Shown here piece by piece: positions 7,120 to 15,627 of a DNA stretch of 64,000 nt (position 1 is the stretch's first letter; every line of letters starts with the position of its first letter). Source of the DNA: Streptomyces sp. NBC_01429 (GTDB lineage: Bacteria > Actinomycetota > Actinomycetes > Streptomycetales > Streptomycetaceae). The notes under the pieces are model-generated. The model did no database searches. It was not told where the DNA came from and was given only the letters and a program-made list of their open reading frames with translations. The stretch is from NCBI RefSeq assembly GCF_036231945.1, contig NZ_CP109599.1, positions 4,496,501 through 4,560,500 of the forward strand, written 5' to 3'. Position numbers and translations under genes: made by a program.

Positions 7120-9743
7120 GAGTTGGCCACGGGGATGTCGCTCGCGCCGTCCCGTTCGTCGGACGCGTTCGAGAGGATGCTCTTCAGCCGGATCAGGCGC
7201 TGGCGTTCCTGCCCGGCCTCCTGCTGGACCCGGTGCGGGTCCTGCGCCAGGAGGGCCTGTAGGCCGGCGAGCCGCTGTCCGATCTCCTCCACCTCCTTGT
7301 GGTGGCCGGCCGTGGAGGTGGTGGACGCCTGGGCCTGCGTCCGTACCTGTTGCAGCAGCTCCATGGCGCTCTGGAGCCGCGATGCCGCCATCTCCGTCTC
7401 GGCGACCGGCTGGCCCTTCTGCTGATGCCGGTACGCCAGCGCCCTGAGGTGGTCGAAGAAGTGCTGCAACTGCGTGATGACCTCCGAGTACGACCTCTGG
7501 TCACCGCTGCTCAGGGCCCGCTCGCCCTGGTCCCGCTGGACCTCGATGGCCTGCGCGATCTCCCGGTCGTCGTGCGGGGTCTCGGCCTCGGCGCCGAACG
7601 TGGCCACGTACTGGTTCAGCTCGACGCAGTCCTTGACCAGCTCCTCGAAGTCCGCCCTGGGCGGCCGCAGTTCCCCGGTCGGCTTGCCGACGGAGTCGGC
7701 GATCGCCTGCATCTCTTCGAACTCGTGGACCGTGAGCGCGTTGTCGCCGCGTGCGCGGGCCGCGGCGAAGGCCGCCTGCGCCATCTCCATCCTGGCGGTC
7801 TTCACCGCCCGCTCGCCCGCGGGCAGGAACTCGACGCCCTGCTCGAAGCCGCGCTTCAAGTCGCCGACCTGCTCCTCGCCGGGCAGTTCGGCCTCCGGCG
7901 GCACCTCGACGACCGCCTCGAAGGGATGTTCGCCGATGGAGCCGCGCACGGTGATGAGCGAGTGCACGTCCATCTCCACGTCGAGGTCGATGACCGTGCC
8001 CCGGGGCGTGGAGGGCGGCACCGGCACCTTGATGACCTGGATCTGGCGCGCCTGCTGGTACAGCCGGAACTCCACGGAGGCGGTGTCACCGGGGTGGCTG
8101 AAGTCGTAGCGGTCCTTGAACGGCAGCGGCCGCAGCGCGGGGATCAGCACGTCGCGCTGGGTCCGCCCCTCGCGGGTCACCTCCAGCAGGATCGGCTTGG
8201 CGTTGATGGCCGCTCCTCGCGTGGTGCCTTCCGGCCGGTCCCCGGCGACGCGGTCGTGCACGACCGCGCGCCCGACGGTCGCCCGCAACTCGCCTTCGGC
8301 GTCGAACACCTCGACGGTGAGCTTGCCCTGCGCGTCCGGCCGTACGGGAATGCGCCGGAACGCGAAGCCGCCGCCCGGTTCGAGCCGCGCCTCGTCCTCG
8401 TACTCCTCGGTGCGCAGCCGCACCGAGCCGCCGGTGAGATCGAGGTCGGGGTCGAGCGCCTCGACCGTCCCGCCGACGACGGTACGGTCCGATGCCGTGA
8501 CCACGGTGCCGCGGAAGCTCACCCGGACCGTCCGCTCCTCGTTCAGGATGTCCAGGCCGCCCACCGCCGAGGCGCGCACCGCGGCGCCCAGCGCGACGAC
8601 CGTGTCCACCTGCTCGTACACCGGCTCGGCGCACTTGGCGCGCGGCGAGCCGGGGTCGGGGGAGCCCGGGGCGGGCGAGCAGAACCGGCTTCTGACCATC
8701 TCCCGGATCAGCGGCAGATGGGTGGAGCCGCCGGCCAGGATGATCTGGTCCACGTCGGCCAGGGTGACCCCGGCCTCCTCCGTCGCCTGGTCGAGCGCCT
8801 CGTCGCAGTACTGGAAGGTGCGCTCCAGCAGGGGCCGGGCGATCTGCTCCAGCTGCGCGCGCTCCATCACCGTGTCGATGACGATGCGCTGCCCGTCCTT
8901 GTCGGTCAGCCCGCCGGAGTCGCGGAGCATGAACTCCGTACGGTCCGACAGCCCCTTCTTCACGGACTCCGCGAGGGACCTCAGGCGCCGGAAGCGCAGC
9001 CGGTCCTCCGCGTCGTTCTCCAGGTCCAGGTCCATCGCCCAGTCGTCCTCCTGGATCAGCCGCTGGAGGTGGCGGGCGAGCGCGGTGTCGATGTCGTCGC
9101 CGCCGAGCATGGTGTTGCCGCTGATGCCGAGCACCCTGAAGTCGGCCGCCTTGCAGCGCACCACGCTCACGTCGAAGGTGCCCCCGCCGAGGTCGTAGAC
9201 CAGGAAGGTGCCGTCCCGGGTGCCGGTCCGCCAGCAGTAGTAGCTCGCGGCGGCCGTCGGCTCGTGCAGCAGGTCCACCACCCGCAGCCCGGCGCTCTCC
9301 GCCGCCTTGCGGGTGGCGTCGATCTGCGGCTGGTCGAAGTACGCCGGTACGGTGACGACGGCCCGGTCGACCACCCAGCGCACGTCCGGGGTGTCGAACT
9401 CCGCCACGTCCTGCTCGATCTGCCGCTTCATCTCCCGCAGGATCTCGGCGGAGATCTCGACGGGCGTGCGTTCCTCGCCCGCCAGGGTCACCGTCCTGCG
9501 TGATCCCATGAGGCGCTTGACGGAGGTGACCGGCTCCGGCTCGCTGCCCACCCGCGCGAACGCCTTGCGGCCGACGACCAGTTCGCCGTTGCCGGGGTTG
9601 CGCCACACACAGCTCGGTGTCGTCCGGGCGTTCATGCCGCCCTGATGGATCACGATGCCGGTGTCGGACGGGTCCATCACCGCCACCGCGCTGTTGGTGG
9701 TCCCCAGGTCGATCCCGACGGCCTTGCTCACGTACTGCGTCAC
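7116..9743 (-). CDS. Divergent Hsp70 (DnaK-like) with inserted beta domain and long C-terminal helical region
   Basis: 875 residues, against about 620 for housekeeping DnaK. The ATPase domain is intact by motif: GIDLGTTNSAV near residue 10, VKRLMG, VPAYFDQPQIDATRKAAESAGL, YDLGGGTFDVSVV and LAGGSTHLPLI. The interdomain linker normally read as VLLLDV is not recognisable (AVGGLDILNEERT). A beta-rich insert follows (about 400-500). A substrate-binding-like beta region comes next, then about 230 residues of helical, coiled-coil-prone C-terminus. The GTG start overlaps the upstream GrpE-like stop (GTGA). There is no hspR nearby. It is not the housekeeping dnaK but a dedicated Hsp70 for this locus. 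Confidence 0.92.
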   Translation of the reverse strand: MTQYVSKAVGIDLGTTNSAVAVMDPSDTGIVIHQGGMNARTTPSCVWRNPGNGELVVGRKAFARVGSEPEPVTSVKRLMGSRRTVTLAGEERTPVEISAEILREMKRQIEQDVAEFDTPDVRWVVDRAVVTVPAYFDQPQIDATRKAAESAGLRVVDLLHEPTAAASYYCWRTGTRDGTFLVYDLGGGTFDVSVVRCKAADFRVLGISGNTMLGGDDIDTALARHLQRLIQEDDWAMDLDLENDAEDRLRFRRLRSLAESVKKGLSDRTEFMLRDSGGLTDKDGQRIVIDTVMERAQLEQIARPLLERTFQYCDEALDQATEEAGVTLADVDQIILAGGSTHLPLIREMVRSRFCSPAPGSPDPGSPRAKCAEPVYEQVDTVVALGAAVRASAVGGLDILNEERTVRVSFRGTVVTASDRTVVGGTVEALDPDLDLTGGSVRLRTEEYEDEARLEPGGGFAFRRIPVRPDAQGKLTVEVFDAEGELRATVGRAVVHDRVAGDRPEGTTRGAAINAKPILLEVTREGRTQRDVLIPALRPLPFKDRYDFSHPGDTASVEFRLYQQARQIQVIKVPVPPSTPRGTVIDLDVEMDVHSLITVRGSIGEHPFEAVVEVPPEAELPGEEQVGDLKRGFEQGVEFLPAGERAVKTARMEMAQAAFAAARARGDNALTVHEFEEMQAIADSVGKPTGELRPPRADFEELVKDCVELNQYVATFGAEAETPHDDREIAQAIEVQRDQGERALSSGDQRSYSEVITQLQHFFDHLRALAYRHQQKGQPVAETEMAASRLQSAMELLQQVRTQAQASTTSTAGHHKEVEEIGQRLAGLQALLAQDPHRVQQEAGQERQRLIRLKSILSNASDERDGASDIPVANS

Positions 9744-10438
9744 GAGTCGTTCTCCGTTCCGGCGCTCGACGGGGCGCCCATGATCACTTGTCCCAGCCGT
9801 ACGACAGCGCCGCGGTCGTACACGATCGGTTCCACGGTCTCCGCCACCACCTCGGCGGTGAACTCGGGCCCGTAGCGCCAGCCGGTGATGTCGACGACAT
9901 CCGCCACCGATTCGTAGCGCTCGCCGGTGGGGTCCCGCGTGGTGATGTCCATCTCGCGCAGCGGTTCGAGCACCTGTTTCCTGGCCACGTGCAGGCGGCG
10001 GCCCAGCGACTTGGCGCCCGCCGTCTCCAGCGGAGCGGCCGCTTCCTGGAGCAGGCCGTCCAACCGTGCGACGTGGACGGCGAGTTCGGTGAGGACCTTG
10101 CGCGCCGCCGCGGTCTCCTTGCGCACCCTGTTGCTCTCGTCCTGGAGGTCGGACCAGTACCGCTGGAGCAGGGCGGCCATCTCCCGGTCCGGGCTGGCGG
10201 GCGGGGCGAGACGCCCGGGCCCGCGCGGCTCGCCGGGCCCGCCCGGTCCGGGTGTCTCTTCCGGTCCTCCCGGTACCGGGCGCTCCTCGAACTCGTCCCA
10301 GTCGGCCCTGGCCGCTGCCGGGCGGGTCCCGGCGGGCGGCGGGCTTTCGGCCGAGGAGCTTTCGGCCGAGGGGGAATCAGCCGAGGGGGAATCAGCCGAA
10401 GAGGAATCAACCGAAGAGGAATCAGCCGAAGAGGACAT
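9740..10438 (-). CDS. GrpE-like nucleotide exchange factor
   Basis: 232 residues from an ATG at 10438, preceded by GGAGG inside the upstream gene; a GTG codon immediately before is an alternative. Residues 1-35 are pentapeptide repeats of Ser/Ala/Asp/Glu. A proline-rich stretch follows, then a long helix (LQRYWSDLQDESNRVRKETAAARKVLTELAVHVARLDGLLQEA) like the GrpE dimer helix. A C-terminal beta-wing-like segment ends in VEPIVYDRGAVVRLGQVIMG, matching the GrpE end motif. It overlaps the J-like gene by 17 bases and Hsp70 by 4 bases. Presumed to release ADP from the neighbouring Hsp70. Confidence 0.75.
   Translation of the reverse strand: MSSSADSSSVDSSSADSPSADSPSAESSSAESPPPAGTRPAAARADWDEFEERPVPGGPEETPGPGGPGEPRGPGRLAPPASPDREMAALLQRYWSDLQDESNRVRKETAAARKVLTELAVHVARLDGLLQEAAAPLETAGAKSLGRRLHVARKQVLEPLREMDITTRDPTGERYESVADVVDITGWRYGPEFTAEVVAETVEPIVYDRGAVVRLGQVIMGAPSSAGTENDS
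10346..10438 (-). repeat. 15-bp tandem repeats encoding Ser-Ala-Asp/Glu-Ser pentapeptides
   Basis: About six in-frame, imperfect copies of a 15-base unit (gaggaatcagccgaa on the plus strand) fill the start of the GrpE-like gene. Copies near 10376-10435 differ by single bases. Slippage would change the length of the disordered tail without shifting the frame. Confidence 0.8.
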
Positions 10439-10865
10439 CACGCACCTCCAGCGGCGGTCGCTCCAGCCGCAGCGGCACCGGCGCGTTGTCCAGGGCGGCG
10501 CGGATGTCCACGGCGGGCGGTGTCAGCATCCCGTCCAGCAGCCGCCGGGCCACGGCGGTGAGGTCGAAGTCCGCCGCCCGGGGCGGCTCCGCCGGTCCGG
10601 ACCGCGCGTCGAACGCGACGGGAGGACGCCCGTACTGCCGGGCGAAGTCCTCCCACCGCTCGCCCCGGTAGTCCGTGCCCGGCACCTCCAGCAGTACGTG
10701 CAGTTCCCGCGTCTCCGGAAGGCCCATCAACTCGTCCTTGGCCCACTCGGCCAGCGCGCCCGCGTCCTGCGTCCCGGTCAGGGCGAGTTCCCGGAAGCGC
10801 TCCGCCACTTCCTCGTCGCTCGCCGACACGGGAAGTCCGAGGACATGGAAGGGATTCGGCTTCAT
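10422..10865 (-). CDS. J-domain-like protein lacking the HPD motif
   Basis: 147 residues; ATG preceded by GGAGA. The N-terminus KPNPFHVLGLPVSASDEEVAERFRELAL has the helix I to helix II pattern of a J-domain (x-NPF-x-VLGL, acidic helix cap, E-x-x-x-R-F). The next region (TGTQDAGALAEWAKDEL) holds no His-Pro-Asp, the motif needed to stimulate Hsp70 ATPase. The rest is not recognised and ends PLEVRDVLFG. Its place between the TPR gene and the GrpE-like and Hsp70 genes supports a degenerate J-protein that may tether rather than activate. Family membership is by eye. Confidence 0.65.
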   Translation of the reverse strand: MKPNPFHVLGLPVSASDEEVAERFRELALTGTQDAGALAEWAKDELMGLPETRELHVLLEVPGTDYRGERWEDFARQYGRPPVAFDARSGPAEPPRAADFDLTAVARRLLDGMLTPPAVDIRAALDNAPVPLRLERPPLEVRDVLFG

Positions 10866-10943
10866 ACGTCTCCTCGTTCTCCTCTGGATTCCTTCTTGCT
10901 TTCTTCTTCGTTTGCCTTATCGCCCTCTTCGCCTTCCTCATGG

Positions 10944-13900
10944 TCAATTCAGGAAGCGGTTGTAGAGGGAGCCGGCCGTCTCGGAGGAAGGATCGAGATG
11001 GACGGCCATCGCCAGCAACGGAACGGCTTCGGACGGATTTCCGGAGTTGATGTGGCTCAGGGCCTGAAAGACCAGGGTCAGTGAACGGGCCTTGTCGCTG
11101 TCGGCCACTTCGTACGCTTCCTTCGCCGCGCTCAGCAGCCGAGGATGGTCGCTCGAATTCAGCGCGGCGACGGCACGGTCAAGATGCGCGCTGTACACGA
11201 GCTGACGGACGCGCTCACCGAAGGTCGGGTCCGAGACCAGCGGGCTCAGCTCGCGGAGAACCAGGTCGGACCGTCCGGCGTCGAGGTTCCGTTCGGCCGA
11301 CTCCAGCGCGTCGGAGATCCGTACGGCCTCCCGTTTCCTGGCGAGCAGTTGGTGCGCGCTGGTGTTGCCGGGATCCCACTTCAGCGCCTCTTCCCACAGC
11401 GCGATGGCGGCGCGGTTGTCCTGCGCGACGAACAGTCCGCGGTCCACGAAATGCATGCCGAGCGCACGGTTGTCCGGGACGTGCCCCTTGCCCGGAACAC
11501 AGAGCGGAACGAGTGCGTCGGCGAGCTTACGGGCCCTTCCGGTCACCTTCCGGACATCCTCGCCGCTCCCCATCTGGTAAAAGCAGTTCTGTAGCCCGTT
11601 GTGCCATTCGAGTGCGGTCCGCAGAAGGCGTGGCAGCGGAATACCGAGACCGATCATCGGTTCCAGTCCGCGGATCCCGGACTCGTAGTCCTTGTCGATT
11701 CCCTCGGCCAGTTCCGCGATGGCTGCCGTGTTCGTGGTCGCCTTCTCGGCGGTCCTGACGACCTCCGCGCACCATTCGTCGGTGACCGTACCGGCCAGAG
11801 CCGAGATCTCGGCCCAGCGCCGTGCGTCGACGGCCGGAGACCAGGGCATGCCGAAGTCCCGCAGCAGGCCGCGGACGGCGGAGCCGCCCTCCCGGGCGGA
11901 CTCCAGTACCAGCAGATGCAGCCGGGCGGTGTCCGCGTCCCCCGCCCGGAGGGCCTCGGCCCCCAGCCTGCGGTGCATGCCGAACAGTTCCCGGCACACG
12001 GCGCCGCGCAGCCGCGTCTCAGTCCCGGGCCCGGCGGGCTCCTCGCCGTGCTGCTCCCAGAATCCCCATGAGCCCAGCAGAAGGGCCCACAGCACGGTCG
12101 CGTGGGCGAGGGCCCCGCCCGCGCGTGCGGTGGGCGCGGGTGCGCCGAGCGCCATGTCCCGGTACAGCACGGCCAGGGTGTGGTGGAGCCGGACGTCGTA
12201 CTCCAGGGTCTCCAGGCATCGCGCCCAGTTCTGCTCGGCCCCGCCCGTCCCCTCCTCGTCCGTGCTCTCCGTTCTCTCCGCTCCCTCTGCGCCCTCCACC
12301 AGGGCGCGGTACAGCCCGCCGTCTGTCTCGACGACCGCCTCCAGAGCCGGGTAACGGCCGGGCCGCTCCCAGGGAACCGGCTCCCGCTCGGCGCCGGGGA
12401 ACACCTGGTCGAGCAAGCGGCCCACGCACACGTCGAGTTCGAGGTCGCGGGCGAGCGACCTGGCTCCGGTACGGGACGGGAGGCGTTTCACCGGGGGCCC
12501 GGCCTTCGGCAGGACGTCCGCGACCCGGCGCAGGATCTCCGGGCTCCGCAACGGGTCCTCCGTGGTGCGCGCGGTCACCGCGCGGTGGCAGAGCAACCGG
12601 GCGTACTCCGCCCTGACCTGGGCGGAGTCGCGCCCCTCCTGGTCCGCCTGGTCCAGGGCCCGCCGCCACAGCGCTTCCGCCGACGCGTAGTCCTGCACTG
12701 CGGTCGCGCAACCGGCCAGGAGCGCCCGGTCGAGCCCGAGCGCGCCGTCGTCCGTGAGCCGCCTGACCACGCCGGCCAGCGGGTGGGGCCGGCCGGAACG
12801 GCGTGGGGCGCCGCCGGAGTTGCTCCTTTTGCCGCCCGCCGGGATGAGCAGCGCGGGCAGCAGCCGGGCGATGTCGGTGACCGTGGCCAGATCGCAGTCG
12901 GCCGCCGCCGTGGAGAGCAGGTCGAGGCAGCGCCCCGGATCGCTCTCGACGAGCCCCGCCGCATGGACGACCCGGACCAGCCCGGCCCGCTCCCCGGTCC
13001 CGTCGGGCGGGGGCGCCGCGGGCGGCCGGCCGTCCAGGACATCGGCGAGCAGCCCGCATACGCCGCTGTCGTCCGGCGCCGCCCTCAACTGCCGTACGGC
13101 GGAAGCCCGGTCGCCGCCCGCGAGGTCCTCCACGGCGCGGGCCAGCGCCAGCGTCGGCTGCACCGGTCCCGGCAGCCGCGCCGCCCGCACCGGTGGCCGG
13201 CCGGCCACCGGCAGGACCATCGCCGAGGCCGTGACCCGCGCGGCCAGCATCCGTACCTCCGGCAGGGCGTGCCGGTCGGCGAGGCCGAGCGTCAGCCGGG
13301 CCAAGGCGTCCCGGCGGCGGGGGTCCGCGCTGCGCATGCCCGCCGCGGTGAGCGCGGTGGCCAGCCCGGTGACGGCCCGCGCGGACGGCTCTCCGGCCTC
13401 CCCGGCCTCTCCAGATTCCCCGGCCTCTCCAGCCTCCCGGGCCTCTCCAGCCTCCCCAGTCCCTCCAGCCTCCCCGGCCAGGGCCGCCAGCCGCCCGCAC
13501 AGCTCCGGGCCGACGGCTTCCGGGTCCTCGGCCAGCAGCGCCAGCCCCAGGACCCACTCCTCCCAGGAGTGCCGCTGCACGGAGGACCACAGCGCACTCA
13601 GCCCGTCGCCCGGCCTGTCGCCCGGCCTGTCGCTCGGCCCTTCCCCCGGCCCATCGACCGCGACGGTCCCGTACGCGACGGCCCTGGCGGCCCGCAGCAG
13701 TACGGCGGCGTCCCGGGGAGCGGCGCCCGGCCCGGCGGCGACGGCCCTGGCGAGGTGCCGGGCCGCCTCCCGCGCGTGGTAGGGGGCGTCGTCCGGGTGC
13801 AGCGTGCTGCCCTCCCCGGCCATCCGGTGCAGCCCGATCGCGCCGAGTACGTACGGCACCTGCGGCAGCCGACGGGTCGCCCGCCGGTCCAGCCGCTCCA

Positions 13901-15620
13901 GACGCTCCAGCCGGTCCGCGACCGCGTCGTCCGTCGCGCCCCCGACCGCCTCGGCCCACACGCTCAGCAGCTCCGCCTTCGCCCCGCTCCGCCCCGCGAG
14001 CAGCCGGTGCGCCCTGGCCGGGCGGCGGCTCTCCAGATGATGCGCGGCGAGGACCAGCGCCGCCCGCTCGTGCCCGAGCGTCAGCGCCGCCCCGAGCAGC
14101 CGCCGTCCCTCCTCCGGCTCGGTACGCAGCGCCAGCAGCCCCGACCACAGCAGCCGGTCCGCCCGCGGCAGCCGCCGGTACAGCGGCTCCCTCAGCAGCG
14201 CCGCCATGTCCCCGGCCCCCGCCGCCCGGCCGTACGCCTCGCCCAGGGCCGTACGCAGCGCCTCCAGCCGCTCCGGCGCGCCGCCGCCCTCCCCGGACCG
14301 TCCGGGGCCGGACCGTCCGGAGCCGGGCCGCTCCGGGGCCGCGCCCGGCCGGCCGCCCCTGGCCAGGTCGCGGCGGACCTCGGCGATCCGCTCGTAGCCG
14401 GGCGGCACCGCGGCCGCCGCGTGTTCCGCGTGCGTACCGGGCACCGCGTCCGGCTCGGTGTCCAGCAGGAGGCAGGCGAGCGCCCAGTCGTCCGGACGCC
14501 GGGTCATCGTGCCGATGAGCGGCCGGAGCCCGGCGCGGTCGCCGGACAGGAGCTGGGACCAGGCCGCGTGGTAACGCCACTGCGGGAGCGCCGAATCGTC
14601 CGCCGTCAGGGGTACGAGCAGATCGCGGGCCCGCGCGGCGTCCCCGTACAGGAGGTGCAGCCGGCCGCGGGCGTAGGCGAGCCAGGGGCCCGCCTCGCGG
14701 CTCGGGCCGAGCGCGGCCAGCCGGGCGGCGGAGGCGGGCGGCGGCCGGTCGGTGTCGGAGTCGAACCAGGCCAGCACCCGGGCGAGTTCGGCCATCGCGG
14801 CGACGTCCGGCGCCGCCGCGCGGGCCGCGTCGAACGCCCATTCTGGAATGCTCAAGGACCGGCCGGACCGTACATGGCTGACCAGGAGCCCGAGGAGCGC
14901 GGTCCCGTCGCGGGGGTCCGCCGCGCAGGCGGCGAGGAAGTGCTCCCCGGCCGTGTCGGGTTCCGCCGTGACCAGCAGCCGGTGGAGTCCGGCCGCGCGG
15001 TCGGCGCCCGGGAGTCCCGTTCCCGCCAGCGCGGCCGCCTCCCGCAGCCGCGCCGGGTCCGAGTCGAAGTCCACCCGCAGCGCTTCGGCGGCGAGCGCGA
15101 GGACCGCCGGGGGCCGTGGCCCGGCCCGGCCCAGCAGGTCCGCGTAGATGTCGAGCCGGGGGACGTCCCGCAGGCCCAGCCGGGCCAGATCGTCCGCCAG
15201 CGCGGCCCTGGGCGCGTCCTTCATCGACCACGCCCAGTACAGCCTGCTCAGCAGCTCGCCCGCCTGCCGCCCCTCGCCCCGCCCGAGGCGCGCCATGACC
15301 AGCGGCCGGAGCGCCTGGTCGAGGGGGAGGGAGCCGACCAGCGCGACATGCGCGCCGGTCCGCTCCAGCGCCTCGAAGTCGGCCTCGGTGAGCAGCGGCC
15401 GGAACGGCTGTCCCACCATGGACGGCAGGAAGCCGGGCCACAGCGGAGCGGCCCTGTCGGGGCGTTTCTCCATCCGCGCGCAGACCTCGCGCAGCCGCTC
15501 CAGGCCGCTGTGCGGGTCCGGATCCTCCAGGGCCGCGTTCCACTGTCTGCGCAGCCGCCCCGAAGGAGTGAGGAGGTCGCCGACGGACGAGGGCGGGCTC
15601 ATGCCGCTCGCTGTGCTCAC
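10944..15620 (-). CDS. Giant TPR-like helical repeat protein
   Basis: 1558 residues, the largest gene here. No enzyme motif is seen. The sequence is Ala/Leu/Arg-rich helical repeat throughout, with recognisable TPR pairs (for example AIALWEEALKWDPGNTSAHQLLARKREA, then ALSHINSGNPSEAVPLLAMAVHLDPSSETA near the C-terminus). Around residue 715-745 is a short GEAGEA-type low-complexity stretch. The ATG at 15620 is seven bases after the kinase stop. Seventy-eight purine-rich bases separate it from the J-like gene, the only sizeable gap in the operon. A scaffold for kinase, ATPase and chaperones is inferred; the ligand is unknown. Confidence 0.85.
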   Translation of the reverse strand: MSTASGMSPPSSVGDLLTPSGRLRRQWNAALEDPDPHSGLERLREVCARMEKRPDRAAPLWPGFLPSMVGQPFRPLLTEADFEALERTGAHVALVGSLPLDQALRPLVMARLGRGEGRQAGELLSRLYWAWSMKDAPRAALADDLARLGLRDVPRLDIYADLLGRAGPRPPAVLALAAEALRVDFDSDPARLREAAALAGTGLPGADRAAGLHRLLVTAEPDTAGEHFLAACAADPRDGTALLGLLVSHVRSGRSLSIPEWAFDAARAAAPDVAAMAELARVLAWFDSDTDRPPPASAARLAALGPSREAGPWLAYARGRLHLLYGDAARARDLLVPLTADDSALPQWRYHAAWSQLLSGDRAGLRPLIGTMTRRPDDWALACLLLDTEPDAVPGTHAEHAAAAVPPGYERIAEVRRDLARGGRPGAAPERPGSGRSGPGRSGEGGGAPERLEALRTALGEAYGRAAGAGDMAALLREPLYRRLPRADRLLWSGLLALRTEPEEGRRLLGAALTLGHERAALVLAAHHLESRRPARAHRLLAGRSGAKAELLSVWAEAVGGATDDAVADRLERLERLDRRATRRLPQVPYVLGAIGLHRMAGEGSTLHPDDAPYHAREAARHLARAVAAGPGAAPRDAAVLLRAARAVAYGTVAVDGPGEGPSDRPGDRPGDGLSALWSSVQRHSWEEWVLGLALLAEDPEAVGPELCGRLAALAGEAGGTGEAGEAREAGEAGESGEAGEAGEPSARAVTGLATALTAAGMRSADPRRRDALARLTLGLADRHALPEVRMLAARVTASAMVLPVAGRPPVRAARLPGPVQPTLALARAVEDLAGGDRASAVRQLRAAPDDSGVCGLLADVLDGRPPAAPPPDGTGERAGLVRVVHAAGLVESDPGRCLDLLSTAAADCDLATVTDIARLLPALLIPAGGKRSNSGGAPRRSGRPHPLAGVVRRLTDDGALGLDRALLAGCATAVQDYASAEALWRRALDQADQEGRDSAQVRAEYARLLCHRAVTARTTEDPLRSPEILRRVADVLPKAGPPVKRLPSRTGARSLARDLELDVCVGRLLDQVFPGAEREPVPWERPGRYPALEAVVETDGGLYRALVEGAEGAERTESTDEEGTGGAEQNWARCLETLEYDVRLHHTLAVLYRDMALGAPAPTARAGGALAHATVLWALLLGSWGFWEQHGEEPAGPGTETRLRGAVCRELFGMHRRLGAEALRAGDADTARLHLLVLESAREGGSAVRGLLRDFGMPWSPAVDARRWAEISALAGTVTDEWCAEVVRTAEKATTNTAAIAELAEGIDKDYESGIRGLEPMIGLGIPLPRLLRTALEWHNGLQNCFYQMGSGEDVRKVTGRARKLADALVPLCVPGKGHVPDNRALGMHFVDRGLFVAQDNRAAIALWEEALKWDPGNTSAHQLLARKREAVRISDALESAERNLDAGRSDLVLRELSPLVSDPTFGERVRQLVYSAHLDRAVAALNSSDHPRLLSAAKEAYEVADSDKARSLTLVFQALSHINSGNPSEAVPLLAMAVHLDPSSETAGSLYNRFLN

Positions 15621-15627
15621 CCGCTCC

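Noticed and set aside
7116..10865. Housekeeping dnaK-grpE-dnaJ operon
   Set aside because: The gene order and direction differ, hspR is absent, J lacks HPD and Hsp70 is 875 residues with atypical parts.
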